A DNA stretch of 64,000 bases from Synechococcus sp. MU1643. GTDB taxonomy: Bacteria > Cyanobacteriota > Cyanobacteriia > PCC-6307 > Cyanobiaceae. Position numbers and translations under genes: made by a program. Positions 32,272-41,046 of this stretch are shown one piece after another. The stretch lies in assembly GCF_020514095.1 (NCBI RefSeq), contig NZ_VTKY01000002.1, positions 124,001 through 188,000 of the forward strand. The letters run 5' to 3'. Under the pieces are notes generated by a model, which had not been told where the DNA came from, did no database searches, and worked only from the letters and a program-made list of their open reading frames with translations. The stretch's first letter is position 1. Every line of letters starts with the position of its first letter.

Positions 32272-32942
32272 CCTTTTCAATCCTGGCCCGTGATCCCAAC
32301 AACGGTCGTTTTGGCGTGGGTGTGGCCACCTGTCATATGGCCGTTGGATCCACCGTCCCCCATATCCGCGCGGGGGTTGGTGCTGTCGCTACACAGGCCC
32401 ACACCAATCCGTATTTGGGGATTTGTGGCCTGGAGCGTCTGGAGCAGAGTTCGGATGCTGAGAGCGTTCTGGCCAGCCTTCTTGCGGATGATCAGCATCG
32501 TGATCGGCGTCAGTTTCACCTTATTGACCTGGACGGTCGCACGGCCTGTTGGACGGGGCAGGATTGCGGCTCTTGGGCAGGGCATCGCCATCAGCGTGAC
32601 CTCTCCGTTGCTGGCAATTGCTTGGCGGATGAGGCCGTGTTGGCGGCTATGCAGCAGGCCTTCCTCACCAGCGACCCCAGCTTGAAACTGGGCCGTCGCC
32701 TGATGATGGCTCTTCAAGCTGGGGAAGCGGCTGGTGGTGATCACCGTTCCAACCTCTGCACCTCAGCGGCTGTGCAGGTGAGCGGCGAAGCTGCCTTCCC
32801 GCTGTTGGATCTGCGCGTTGATTTTCACGAGCGCGCCGTGGAGCAGTTGATGGAGGTGTACGAGCGCAGTCAGGATCTTTGGGCCCAGCAGTGGAGGGAT
32901 GAACTGTCTGAATTGCCTATGCTCAACCGCTTGGTGGCTTGA
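32268..32942 (+). CDS. DUF1028 family protein
   Basis: A 224-residue protein. It starts TFSILARDPNNGRFGVGVAT and continues VGSTVPHIRAGVGAVATQA, the conserved opening of DUF1028, whose fold is related to Ntn hydrolases with Thr at position 2. Later parts are SVAGNCLADEAV and LLDLRVDFHERAVEQLMEVY. In other bacteria DUF1028 genes often lie next to amidohydrolases and M20 carbamoylases, as here. It may hydrolyse an amide in the same pathway. The start is GTG at 32268, overlapping the stop of the hydrolase gene. A strong terminator follows. Confidence 0.88.
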   Translation: MTFSILARDPNNGRFGVGVATCHMAVGSTVPHIRAGVGAVATQAHTNPYLGICGLERLEQSSDAESVLASLLADDQHRDRRQFHLIDLDGRTACWTGQDCGSWAGHRHQRDLSVAGNCLADEAVLAAMQQAFLTSDPSLKLGRRLMMALQAGEAAGGDHRSNLCTSAAVQVSGEAAFPLLDLRVDFHERAVEQLMEVYERSQDLWAQQWRDELSELPMLNRLVA

Positions 32943-32970
32943 GCATTCACTTTTGTCTGTCTCATTAAAA

Positions 32971-33003
32971 ATCCCTGCACATGGGAATGTGCAGGGATTT
33001 TTT
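32971..33003 (+). terminator. Terminator behind DUF1028, bidirectional
   Basis: ATCCCTGCACAT pairs perfectly with ATGTGCAGGGAT around a GGGA loop; five or more T follow and AAAAA precedes. It also serves the minus-strand gene that ends at 33018. Confidence 0.92.
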
Positions 33004-33017
33004 GAATTCAAGTGAAT

Positions 33018-33236
33018 TCAGCTGGGGACGGATGCTTCCCACTCCACATTCAATCCAGCTTCGCGTGCATCACTGATCAGATCGTCGATGCAATCCATGC
33101 CGAAGGCGGCTTGTCCAGATAGCAGGGCATCCCAGTCTTGAGCTGGAAAGTGAGTTTGCAGCCAGAACACGCCATGCACGCTGGAGGGATTCACCTGCAC
33201 GAGACCTTGGTCGAGGCGAGTAGTGATGAGGTCCAA
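33018..33236 (-). CDS. Small hypothetical protein, up to 72 residues
   Basis: A short acidic soluble protein with VHGVFWLQTHFPAQDWDALL and FGMDCIDDLISDAREAGL. The start is TTG at 33236 and uncertain. It ends 15 bases from the bidirectional terminator, which supports a real transcript from this strand. A TTGCTAC motif at 33294-33300 lies upstream. No known family is recognised, but the composition is protein-like, not repetitive. Confidence 0.6.
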   Translation of the reverse strand: MDLITTRLDQGLVQVNPSSVHGVFWLQTHFPAQDWDALLSGQAAFGMDCIDDLISDAREAGLNVEWEASVPS

Positions 33237-33316
33237 CGTCGTTGCTGAAGCTGGGTCTATTACGCCTCAATCCGTGCAAGAGGAATGTTCGAGTTGCTAC
33301 AGATTGAGTATTTGCT

Positions 33317-33484
33317 CTAGCGCGTATAGCCCACCCCGCGGTATACGAGCTGCACCGGAGTGCGGTGGATGGTGATTTGACGGGCTTGGTACACGTTGCG
33401 GCGGTAGACCAGCTGCACACCGGGCTTGCCCTGAGTGGCGTTGTTTTGCTGGTACTGATGGCCGCGGTAGAGAAGGGTGGTCAT
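33317..33484 (-). CDS. DUF4278 small protein, 55 residues
   Basis: The start MTTLLYRGHQYQ is the DUF4278 signature (M-x-L-x-YRG-x-x-Y). Two further copies of a similar unit, QLVYRRNVYQ and QLVYRGVGY, occur, so the protein is a threefold repeat of a short beta-like unit. The function is unknown; such proteins are widespread in cyanobacteria and often stress responsive. The ATG at 33484 fits the signature; the upstream extension is dismissed. A perfect GTA-N8-TAC site lies 85 bases upstream. Confidence 0.8.
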   Translation of the reverse strand: MTTLLYRGHQYQQNNATQGKPGVQLVYRRNVYQARQITIHRTPVQLVYRGVGYTR

Positions 33485-33568
33485 TGAGATGGTCCTCGAA
33501 GCAAGCTCAGGTCCCCGTTCCATGGCCTGAGGCGAACTGCGCTTCGCGCGATGCGAAGTGAACGATCG

Positions 33569-33582
33569 GTAGCTGTTGCTAC
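33569..33582. promoter_or_regulatory. Perfect NtcA-type site GTAGCTGTTGCTAC
   Basis: Exact GTA-N8-TAC, 85 bases before the DUF4278 gene and in the 192-base gap behind the glutamine amidotransferase gene. No clear -10 box follows at the standard distance on the minus strand; on the plus strand there is a TACGAAT near that distance. Confidence 0.42.
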
Positions 33583-33676
33583 GGAAATATTGAAGCTCCT
33601 ACGAATTCCGAAGTGGTGTTCAGGTTGATACCTCTTCAGAAAAGTTTTTGGTTTTGTTTATTTTTGTCCGTAGGAA

Positions 33677-34435
33677 TTAGCGGGCTTTGCTTGTCTCAAT
33701 CAGCTGATCGAGCGCAGCATTGAAGAAGTCTCGGCCTTGTATCTGGAGCGTGGCGCCCAGCCTGCGCCAGTCCTGGCTCAGGCGAACGGGTCCTTCAGGT
33801 CCAAGGGCACTCACCACGTAGTCGTGGTCGTTGGCGATCCAGCGCTCAAGCGCATCACCGTCGACCTCGAGGTGGCATTGCAGGCCAATGGCGTGGGCTC
33901 CGATGCGAAACACCTGTTCCGCACAGTGCAGCGAAGAACCCAGCAGGATTGCATCAGCCGGCAGTTGGATGCGATCGCCATGCCAATGCAGCACCAAGCT
34001 GCTGCTTGATTGTCCATTGAGTAGAGCCGCGTCGCTTGGATCTGCGACCCAGTGGATTGCGCCGAGGCCCAGTTCCTTCAGCTGCTGTGGTGGTGCTCCC
34101 ACCTGCAGGGGTTGCACGGATCCGCCTGCGGCGACGGCCAACAGCTGTGCCCCCAGGCAGATGCCCAGCACCGGTCGGCGTTGCTGGTGCCATGCCGTAA
34201 GCCAGTCCAGTTCCTGCCGCAACCAGTCCATGCCTGGTTGGTTGCGATCGTTCACGCTCATCGGGCCGCCGAGCACAAGCGCGATGCTGTTCTTACTCGC
34301 CATGGGATCCGGCAGCGGGTCACCACGTTCGGGCCTCAGGATCTCGAGTGTCAGGTCCCGTTGCCGCGCCAGTTCTCCCACCAGTCCGGCGTCTTCGTGG
34401 TCAACGTGTTGGACCACTAACAGCGTGGGGCTCAA
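33677..34435 (-). CDS. Class I glutamine amidotransferase, last gene of the urease operon
   Basis: A 252-residue GATase1 protein similar to the GuaA amidotransferase domain. The nucleophile Cys is in [16 protein letters not shown] and the His in [16 protein letters not shown]; the Glu is three residues later. It starts [14 protein letters not shown]. It can release ammonia from glutamine or from a gamma-glutamyl substrate. The TTG start at 34435 overlaps the ureC stop by 4 bases, so it is coupled to urease. Such proteins are sometimes annotated as GMP synthase-like; the true acceptor is unknown. Confidence 0.85.
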   Translation of the reverse strand: MSPTLLVVQHVDHEDAGLVGELARQRDLTLEILRPERGDPLPDPMASKNSIALVLGGPMSVNDRNQPGMDWLRQELDWLTAWHQQRRPVLGICLGAQLLAVAAGGSVQPLQVGAPPQQLKELGLGAIHWVADPSDAALLNGQSSSSLVLHWHGDRIQLPADAILLGSSLHCAEQVFRIGAHAIGLQCHLEVDGDALERWIANDHDYVVSALGPEGPVRLSQDWRRLGATLQIQGRDFFNAALDQLIETSKAR

Positions 34436-36141
34436 AGCAGCAGATAGCGCTGGGCGAGGGGCAGCACTTCAGCGGGCTCGCAGGTCAGCAGTTCGCCGTC
34501 GGCAAACACCTCATAGGTCTGCGGGTCCACGCTCACCTTGGGGAGGGCTGAATTCAGCTTGAGGGCGCTCTTGCCGACGCTGCGGGTTTCTTTCACCGCC
34601 ATGCAGGTGCGTTCCAGCCCTAGCTGGCGTTGGATGTCTGCATCCATTGCCGCTCCGCTCACGAAGGTGAGACAACTGGGGGCGAGGGCTTTGCCGAAGG
34701 CTCCAAACATCGGTCGGCCGTGCACGGGGCCGGGGGTGGGAATCGAGGCGTTGGCGTCGCCCATCTGGGCCCAGACGATTGAACCGCCCTTCACCACCAG
34801 TTCCGGGCGAATGCCGAAGAAGCCCGGCTTCCACAGCACGAGATCGGCGAGCTTGCCGGTTTCGATCGACCCCACTTCGGAGCTGATGCCGTGGGCCAAC
34901 GCTGGGTTGATCGTCACCTTGGCGATATAGCGCTTCAGCCGGTGGTTGTCGTTGCGAGCGGAGTCTTCTGGCAGGGCACCACGCTGCACCTTCATTTTGT
35001 GGGCGGTCTGGAAGGTGCGAGTGATCACCTCGCCCACGCGGCCCATGGCCTGGGAGTCGCTGGCGATGATCGAGAAGGCGCCCAAGTCGTGAAGGATGTC
35101 TTCTGCGGCGATCGTTTCTCGCCGGATCCGTGATTCAGCGAAGGCCACGTCCTCGGGGATCTTCGGGTCGAGGTGGTGGCACACCATCAGCATGTCGAGG
35201 TGCTCCTCGAGCGTGTTGCGGGTGTAAGGCCGGGTGGGGTTGGTGCTACTCGGCAGCACGTTGGCCTCGCCGCAGATCTTGATGATGTCCGGGGCATGGC
35301 CGCCGCCGGCGCCTTCGGTGTGGAAGGTGTGGATGGTGCGCCCTTTAATCGCCGCGATCGTGTCTTCCACGAAGCCGGCTTCATTCAAGGTGTCGGTGTG
35401 GATGCACACCTGCACATCCATCCGATCGGCCACCGATAGGCAGGCATCGATGGTGGCGGGCGTGGTGCCCCAGTCTTCGTGCAGCTTCAGTCCGCAGGCG
35501 CCGGCGCGCACCTGTTCTTCCAGGGCTTCCGGGGTGCTGGCGTTGCCTTTGCCGAAAAAGCCCAGGTTCACCGGCAGGCCTTCAGCGGCCTGGAGCATCC
35601 GCCCGATGTGGAAGGCGCCGGGGGTGCAGGTGGTGGCATTTGTGCCCGTGGCCGGTCCGGTGCCGCCTCCCATCAGAGTGGTAACGCCGCTGGCCAGGGC
35701 CGTTTCGATCTGCTGGGGGCAGATGAAGTGGATGTGTGTATCGATGCCACCGGCCGTGAGGATGTGTCCTTCCCCGGCGATGGCTTCGGTGCCTGGGCCC
35801 ACCACGATCGTCACCCCTTCCTGGGTGTCGGGGTTGCCGGCTTTGCCGATGCCGACGATCCGGCCGTCCTTGAGGCCGACATCGGCTTTGACGATGCCCC
35901 ACCAGTCGAGGATCAGGGCATTGGTGATCACTGTGTCGACGGCGCCCTTGGCCCGAGGGGTCTGGGACTGGCCCATACCGTCGCGGATCACCTTGCCGCC
36001 GCCGAACTTCACCTCATCGCCGTAGACGGTGTAGTCCTTCTCGACTTCAAGGATCAGATCGGTGTCGGCCAGACGAAGTCTGTCTCCGGTGGTGGGTCCA
36101 TAGGTTTCGGCGTAGGCCTGGCGGGAAATTCGGTAGGGCAT
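34432..36141 (-). CDS. ureC: Urease subunit alpha
   Basis: A 569-residue catalytic subunit. [14 protein letters not shown] gives two Ni-binding His, [12 protein letters not shown] has the Lys that is carbamylated, and [22 protein letters not shown] contains the catalytic His flap. It hydrolyses urea to ammonia and carbamate in the cytoplasm with UreA and UreB. The start lies 3 bases after the ureB stop. Length and all metal residues are normal. Confidence 0.99.
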   Translation of the reverse strand: MPYRISRQAYAETYGPTTGDRLRLADTDLILEVEKDYTVYGDEVKFGGGKVIRDGMGQSQTPRAKGAVDTVITNALILDWWGIVKADVGLKDGRIVGIGKAGNPDTQEGVTIVVGPGTEAIAGEGHILTAGGIDTHIHFICPQQIETALASGVTTLMGGGTGPATGTNATTCTPGAFHIGRMLQAAEGLPVNLGFFGKGNASTPEALEEQVRAGACGLKLHEDWGTTPATIDACLSVADRMDVQVCIHTDTLNEAGFVEDTIAAIKGRTIHTFHTEGAGGGHAPDIIKICGEANVLPSSTNPTRPYTRNTLEEHLDMLMVCHHLDPKIPEDVAFAESRIRRETIAAEDILHDLGAFSIIASDSQAMGRVGEVITRTFQTAHKMKVQRGALPEDSARNDNHRLKRYIAKVTINPALAHGISSEVGSIETGKLADLVLWKPGFFGIRPELVVKGGSIVWAQMGDANASIPTPGPVHGRPMFGAFGKALAPSCLTFVSGAAMDADIQRQLGLERTCMAVKETRSVGKSALKLNSALPKVSVDPQTYEVFADGELLTCEPAEVLPLAQRYLLL

Positions 36142-36144
36142 GGG

Positions 36145-36465
36145 TCAGGCGTCGAGGGGTCCGTTGATCTGGCCGTTGAAGCCGATGACGCGTCGCGCAC
36201 CGGCGAAGGGAATCAGGTTCACGTCGCGACTGTCGCCAGGTTCGAAGCGGATGGCGGTGCCGGCGGGGATGTCGAGCCGTTGACCGCGGGCTGCAGTCCG
36301 GTCGAACTGCAGGGCGGCGTTGGCTTCGGCAAAATGGAAATGGGAGCCCACCTGCACTGGCCGGTCGCCGCTGTTGGAGACGCTCAGCGTGGTGACGGGT
36401 CGGCCTGCATTCAGCTCAAGTTCACCCGGTTCGGGAAGCAGTTCGCCTGGAATGAGAGGTGCCAT
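36145..36465 (-). CDS. ureB: Urease subunit beta
   Basis: A 106-residue UreB. It begins [19 protein letters not shown] and has [20 protein letters not shown] and [11 protein letters not shown], all typical of the family. It is the structural beta subunit of the UreABC trimer. It lies 10 bases after ureA and 3 bases before ureC. Confidence 0.98.
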   Translation of the reverse strand: MAPLIPGELLPEPGELELNAGRPVTTLSVSNSGDRPVQVGSHFHFAEANAALQFDRTAARGQRLDIPAGTAIRFEPGDSRDVNLIPFAGARRVIGFNGQINGPLDA

Positions 36466-36475
36466 GGGTTCTGCC

Positions 36476-36778
36476 TCAGCGAATCGGGTCGTGCAGGGTT
36501 ACGAGCTTTGTGCCATCCGGGAAGACGGCTTCGATCTGCACCTCATGGACGAGCTCGGGCACGCCCTCCATAACCTGGTCCTGACGCAGCCAGGTGGTGC
36601 CTTCCTGCATCAGCTCCGCCACGCTCTTGCCGTCACGGGCGCCTTCCAACACCAGAAAACTCAGCCAGGCCACCGCTTCGGGGTGGTTGAGCTTGAGGCC
36701 ACGGTTCAAGCGCCGCTCGGCAAGCAGTGCCGCGGTCACGATCAGGAGCTTGTCCTTTTCCTGGGGACTGAGATGCAT
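36476..36778 (-). CDS. ureA: Urease subunit gamma
   Basis: A 100-residue UreA with [23 protein letters not shown] at the start and [21 protein letters not shown], then [20 protein letters not shown]. It is the small structural subunit of urease. A 63-base gap separates it from ureD. Confidence 0.98.
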   Translation of the reverse strand: MHLSPQEKDKLLIVTAALLAERRLNRGLKLNHPEAVAWLSFLVLEGARDGKSVAELMQEGTTWLRQDQVMEGVPELVHEVQIEAVFPDGTKLVTLHDPIR

Positions 36779-36841
36779 GGCGAAGCTCGGTCTTCCTCAG
36801 TGTGTCTCCGCTGCAGCCTCGAAAGCGTTCATAGTGGACGT

Positions 36842-37732
36842 TTATCGGCGCAGAGGCTGTTCCTGCAGGGGCCAGACCCTGGGGATGCGAGGCCGTGTCA
36901 GGCCCCGGAGCGTTCGAGTCCGTTCCCAGATTCGACTGAACCAAAAGCGGGCATCGCGGCTCGAATCGCCGGAATAGCGAGCGATCAGGCCCTGATTGAG
37001 GGCACCACAGCGCATCGTTCCCGTCAGACCCTCTCGGTCGGCCCGTGCTCCCTCCAGCAGCATTACTGTTGTTTCGGCACCCATGGCCATGGGTGCGGCC
37101 CAAACCAGTGTTCCGAAAACCGGGGAGCCTCCCAATCCGTGTGGACTGTTCAGGCTGGCGCTGCCGAGTTCCACACGATCCGCTAGCTCCCAGGTTGAGC
37201 TGTTGGCTGCGAGGCGCTGAATGGTGAGGCTCGACTGCCACCGTCCCTGCTCCAGGGTTTCACCGGCGGCCGTTCTGCCCAATCGCACGATCTCTACACT
37301 GAGAAAGGAGGCGTCCTCGGGCAGGGTCACCGTCAGCTGCTGCTCGAACAAGGCATCGGCGTACAGCACCAGTTCCTGCGGCAGCCATTCGAGATCACTG
37401 CCGCTGGCCAGCGAGCAGCGCACCTGTTGATGGGCAAAGCAACCCTCGGGTTGCAGGCGGCTGCGGCCGATCGACCCGTACACCTTCTGCGCCGCCACGC
37501 TGGTGATCAGGCCGCAGCTGTTCGCTTCAAGTTTGATGTCCAGGCTGAGTTGATCGCCGCCCACCAGGCCTCCAGCGGTATGCAGCACCGGCAGCTCACA
37601 GCGTCCGTCATCACCGCGTTCACTGCGGAGCAACTTGAACGGAGCTGTGCAGCCCCCCTGGTGTCGGGTGCTGCCGTTGGTGGCATGAAACTGCAGGTCG
37701 CAGCGGCCGTGCCAGGGATCAAGACGTTGCAT
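36842..37732 (-). CDS. ureD: Urease accessory protein UreD
   Basis: A 296-residue UreD. HGRCDLQFHATNGSTRHQGG opens the protein, followed by LHTAGGLVGGDQLSLDI and VAAQKVYGS, the known UreD motifs. It forms the platform with UreF and UreG for Ni delivery to apo-urease. The ATG at 37732 is preferred; a GTG at 37753 would add seven residues. The gene is divergent from ureE and heads the ureDABC operon. Confidence 0.95.
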   Translation of the reverse strand: MQRLDPWHGRCDLQFHATNGSTRHQGGCTAPFKLLRSERGDDGRCELPVLHTAGGLVGGDQLSLDIKLEANSCGLITSVAAQKVYGSIGRSRLQPEGCFAHQQVRCSLASGSDLEWLPQELVLYADALFEQQLTVTLPEDASFLSVEIVRLGRTAAGETLEQGRWQSSLTIQRLAANSSTWELADRVELGSASLNSPHGLGGSPVFGTLVWAAPMAMGAETTVMLLEGARADREGLTGTMRCGALNQGLIARYSGDSSRDARFWFSRIWERTRTLRGLTRPRIPRVWPLQEQPLRR

Positions 37733-37766
37733 GGCCTCACGCTCCGCCGCCACCGGCTTCGACTAT

Positions 37767-37780
37767 GTAGCAATGCACAC
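37767..37780. promoter_or_regulatory. NtcA-like site between ureD and ureE
   Basis: GTA-N8-CAC, one mismatch to GTA-N8-TAC, in the 105-base divergent gap. It is well placed to control one or both urease operons, but the mismatch and missing -10 box keep it tentative. Confidence 0.33.
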
Positions 37781-37837
37781 CAAAGAGCGGGTGATTGATC
37801 GGCACGCTTTCCTGAAGGAACTGGACAGGAGGCGCAG

Positions 37838-38290
37838 GTGACGGATGCGGTTGTCGTGCTGGGGCAGCGCCTGCAGAGCGGCAGTGTCAAGGCAACCCTG
37901 CAGTTGCCGTTAACGGCCGAGGAGCGCATGGTGCTGCGTGGTCGTCGCACCACCTCCTGTGGTCGTCCGGTGCTGCTGCAGTTGCCCCGTGAGGGATCGC
38001 TGCAGCCTGGTGATTTGCTGGGGGATCAGTCCGGTTCGACCGTTGTGGAGGTGACGGCAGCGCCGGAAGCATTGCTGCGGGTGCAGGGGTCGCATCCCCT
38101 GGAGCTGTTGCAGGCGGCTTATCACCTGGGCAATCGCCATGTCGCCCTGGAGCTGCATGAGCAAGAGCTGTTGCTCCCTGAAGATTCTGTTCTCGCCACG
38201 ATGCTGGAAGGGCGTGGATTGACGGTCAGCCGTTGTCTGCGGCCGTTTGCCCCCGAGGGCGGCGCCTACGGAGGCCATCAGCACGGATGA
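37838..38290 (+). CDS. ureE: Urease accessory protein UreE
   Basis: A 150-residue UreE. The N-terminal domain has LTAEERMVLRGRRTTSCGRPV and the C-terminal Ni-binding domain HPLELLQAAYHLGNRHVALEL with its conserved His. The tail ends GGHQHG, not a long His stretch. It carries Ni to the urease complex. The start is GTG at 37838 after GGAGG. The stop overlaps ureF (ATGA). Confidence 0.95.
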   Translation: MTDAVVVLGQRLQSGSVKATLQLPLTAEERMVLRGRRTTSCGRPVLLQLPREGSLQPGDLLGDQSGSTVVEVTAAPEALLRVQGSHPLELLQAAYHLGNRHVALELHEQELLLPEDSVLATMLEGRGLTVSRCLRPFAPEGGAYGGHQHG

Positions 38291-38958
38291 CTTCCCTGGC
38301 GTTGTTGCAACTGGTTAGCCCGGCCCTGCCTGTGGGTGCATTCAGTTATTCAGAGGGCCTGGAGGTGTTGATTCAGGCGGGATCCATCGCCGATGAGCAG
38401 GCCATTCAGGCTTGGTTGGAGGCTGAACTCCAATGGGGTGCGGTGCGGCTGGAAGCCGCGGCTTTAAGGCCTTTTGCGGAGGCTTTGGTGGGGTGGTCAA
38501 CCCAGGCTGATGTTGCGGCCAAGGCGCGTTTGATCGATCTGGATGGTTGGCTGTTGGCCACCCGTGAAGCCGCGGAGTTGCGAGCTCAGCAGCGTCAGAT
38601 GGGGATGTCGCTGCTGCAGTTGATGTCTGACATGGGTCAGGACTTGCCTGAACCTGTGGCCCTTAGCTGGCCAGCGGCCTGGGCCTGGGCCGCTGTGGGC
38701 TTGTCGGTTCCAGCGGGAGACATGGTGGAGGGATACCTCTACGGCTGGGTTGCCAATCAGCTCAGTGCCTCGGTGCGGCTGCTGCCTTTGGGTCCATCCC
38801 GAGCACAGGTGCTGCAACAACGGCTGCTGCCGCTAATTGCCTCGCAAGCGCAGTTGCTTCAGGCGGCCGATCCGCAGCAGCTCTGGAGCAGCGGTGTGGG
38901 TGCGGGCATGGCCCAGCTTGCCCATGCTGAGCTGTATTCACGCCTGTTTCGAAGCTGA
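38287..38958 (+). CDS. ureF: Urease accessory protein UreF
   Basis: A 223-residue helical protein starting [20 protein letters not shown], the UreF signature, with [18 protein letters not shown] in the middle. It acts in the UreDFG complex and activates the GTPase UreG. The ATG overlaps the ureE stop and its own stop overlaps the ureG start by one base, so ureEFG are tightly coupled. Confidence 0.96.
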   Translation: MTSLALLQLVSPALPVGAFSYSEGLEVLIQAGSIADEQAIQAWLEAELQWGAVRLEAAALRPFAEALVGWSTQADVAAKARLIDLDGWLLATREAAELRAQQRQMGMSLLQLMSDMGQDLPEPVALSWPAAWAWAAVGLSVPAGDMVEGYLYGWVANQLSASVRLLPLGPSRAQVLQQRLLPLIASQAQLLQAADPQQLWSSGVGAGMAQLAHAELYSRLFRS

Positions 38959-39563
38959 TGAGCAGCAAACTGCGCCTGGGGGTGGCGGGTCCTGTGGGAT
39001 CTGGCAAGACCGCACTGGTGGAGGCGCTCTGTCGCCGCTTGCGCGACGACCTGCAGCTCGCGGTGGTCACCAATGACATCTACACCCAAGAGGATGCCCA
39101 GTTCCTCACCCGTGCCGGTGCCCTGGATCCAGAGCGGATCCGTGGGGTGGAGACCGGTGGTTGCCCTCACACGGCGATCCGCGAAGACTGCTCGATCAAC
39201 AGAGCCGCCGTGGCAGAGCTGGAGGCGCAATTCCCTGATCTGGATCTTGTTCTGGTTGAAAGCGGTGGCGACAACCTGGCGGCGAGCTTCAGCCCGGAAC
39301 TGGTGGATCTCTGCATCTATGTGATTGACGTGGCAGCTGGCGACAAGATCCCTCGTAAGGGAGGCCCAGGCATCACCCGCTCTGATCTGCTGGTGATCAA
39401 CAAGATTGATCTGGCTCCCCAGGTCGGTGCTGATCTTTCGGTGATGGAACAGGACACCCTGCGGATGCGTGGCGAGCGGCCCTGGTGTTTCACCAATCTC
39501 CACAGCGGTGAAGGCCTGGAGCAGGTGGTGGTGTTCTTGTTGCAACAGCTACCAAAATCATGA
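38958..39563 (+). CDS. ureG: Urease accessory GTPase UreG
   Basis: A 201-residue GTPase. [18 protein letters not shown] is the P-loop, [15 protein letters not shown] and [14 protein letters not shown] hold the CPH metal motif, and [14 protein letters not shown] the NKxD motif. It drives Ni insertion into urease by GTP hydrolysis. Length and motifs are normal. A 118-base gap to urtA follows, without an obvious terminator. Confidence 0.98.
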   Translation: MSSKLRLGVAGPVGSGKTALVEALCRRLRDDLQLAVVTNDIYTQEDAQFLTRAGALDPERIRGVETGGCPHTAIREDCSINRAAVAELEAQFPDLDLVLVESGGDNLAASFSPELVDLCIYVIDVAAGDKIPRKGGPGITRSDLLVINKIDLAPQVGADLSVMEQDTLRMRGERPWCFTNLHSGEGLEQVVVFLLQQLPKS

Positions 39564-39681
39564 AAAAACAAGCTTTTGGGGTCAAAAGTGTTCTCGTTGC
39601 GACATTTCAAATCCCCTCCTGTAGCGATGGTCGAATTTCAGGACGTTTCGTTCGTCCAAGCTTTAAGTGCCCCTTCATTTC

Positions 39682-40977
39682 ATGAGCACCCCTCTTTCCA
39701 AGCGTCTGTTTGCTGGCATGGCTGCGGCATCGCTGGGTCTTGCAGTGACCGCATGCGGTGGCGATGACAAGGCTGCCAACGTTGACTACGACGACAGCGT
39801 CACCGTCGGAATCCTGCACTCTCTGTCAGGCACCATGGCGATCTCCGAGACCACCTTGGCGGAGACCGAAAAAATGGCGATCGCTGAGATCAATGCCGCT
39901 GGTGGCGTCGAGGTCGACGGCAAGAGCTACAAGATTGAGTACATCGTCGAAGATGGTGCTTCCGATTGGCCCACCTTTGCTGAGAAGTCCAAGAAGCTGA
40001 TTGATCAGGATCAGGTTCCTGTGGTGTTCGGTGGATGGACCTCCGCCAGCCGCAAGGCCATGCTGCCTGTCTACGAGTCGAAGAACGCCTTCCTCTACTA
40101 CCCGATTCAGTACGAGGGTCAGGAGTGTTCCAACAACATTTTTTACACCGGTGCAACTCCGAACCAGCAGTCGGAGCCTGCCACCAAGTTCATGTATGAG
40201 AAGTCGCCTGCCGCTGGCAAGCCATTCTTCCTCGTAGGTTCGGACTACGTCTTCCCCCGCACCTCCAACACCATCACCAAGGAACAGCTCAAGTCCTTGG
40301 GTGGTGAAGTGGTCGGTGAGGACTATCTGCCCCTGGGCAACACTGAGGTTGCTCCCATCATTGCGAAGATCAAGAAGGCTCTGCCCGACGGCGGTGTGAT
40401 CGTCAACACCCTGAACGGCGACCAGAACGTTGCCTTCTTTAAGCAGATCCAGGACGCCGGCATCACCCCTGATAATGGCTACTACGTGATGAGTTACTCC
40501 ATCGCGGAAAGTGAGATTAAGGACATCGGAACTGAGTTCCTTGAGGGCCATTACGGCGCTTGGAACTACATGATGTCGATCGATACGCCTGCTTCCAAGA
40601 CTTTCGCTGAGAACTACAAGAAGTTCACAAAGGATCCTGGAGCTGTTGTCGCAGACCCACAGGAGTCTGCTTACAACATGGTTTATCTGTGGAAGGCTGC
40701 TGTTGAGAAGGCAGGCACTTTTGATGACGACAAGGTTCGTGAAGCCTTGGTTGGAATCGAATTTGATGCTCCTCAGGGTCCTGTGATGGTGATGCCCAAC
40801 CATCACCTTTCTCAGACAGTTTTGATAGGAGAAATCGGTACCGATGGTCAGTTCAAGATTCTTGAATCCACTGACGGTCCCGTTGCTCCTCAGGCCTGGA
40901 ACCAGTTCGAGCCCAGCTCCAAGGGCTTTGCTTGCGATTGGACCGACGCTGCAAAAGGCGAGAAGTACAAGCTCTGA
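39682..40977 (+). CDS. urtA: Urea ABC transporter, substrate-binding lipoprotein
   Basis: A 431-residue protein. The first 30 residues form a lipoprotein signal with lipobox AVTAC. The mature part starts with DSVTVGILHSLSGTMAISE, and VVFGGWTSASRKAMLPVYE plus YPIQYEGQECSNNIFYTGA are marks of the urea-specific UrtA branch of the branched-chain amino acid binding family. It binds urea in the periplasm. The ATG at 39682 directly precedes the basic signal region. The codon use is strongly biased toward GCT, GAG and AAG, suggesting high expression. A hairpin follows before urtB. Confidence 0.97.
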   Translation: MSTPLSKRLFAGMAAASLGLAVTACGGDDKAANVDYDDSVTVGILHSLSGTMAISETTLAETEKMAIAEINAAGGVEVDGKSYKIEYIVEDGASDWPTFAEKSKKLIDQDQVPVVFGGWTSASRKAMLPVYESKNAFLYYPIQYEGQECSNNIFYTGATPNQQSEPATKFMYEKSPAAGKPFFLVGSDYVFPRTSNTITKEQLKSLGGEVVGEDYLPLGNTEVAPIIAKIKKALPDGGVIVNTLNGDQNVAFFKQIQDAGITPDNGYYVMSYSIAESEIKDIGTEFLEGHYGAWNYMMSIDTPASKTFAENYKKFTKDPGAVVADPQESAYNMVYLWKAAVEKAGTFDDDKVREALVGIEFDAPQGPVMVMPNHHLSQTVLIGEIGTDGQFKILESTDGPVAPQAWNQFEPSSKGFACDWTDAAKGEKYKL

Positions 40978-41007
40978 TCCTTTGATCACAGCCTGATTGC
41001 TCTTCAG

Positions 41008-41033
41008 GGAGGAGCCCGGTGACGGGCTCCTCC
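41008..41033 (+). terminator. Strong intercistronic hairpin between urtA and urtB
   Basis: GGAGGAGCCCG and CGGGCTCCTCC form a perfect 11-bp stem with a GTGA loop, followed by TTTCGTCGTTTC. The weak T tract suggests partial termination or 3'-end protection of urtA mRNA, giving more binding protein than permease. Confidence 0.7.
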
Positions 41034-41046
41034 TTTCGTCGTTTCA

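Noticed and set aside
35479..36573. Plus-strand 364-residue frame opposite ureC-ureB-ureA
   Set aside because: Crosses three certain urease genes; no motif.
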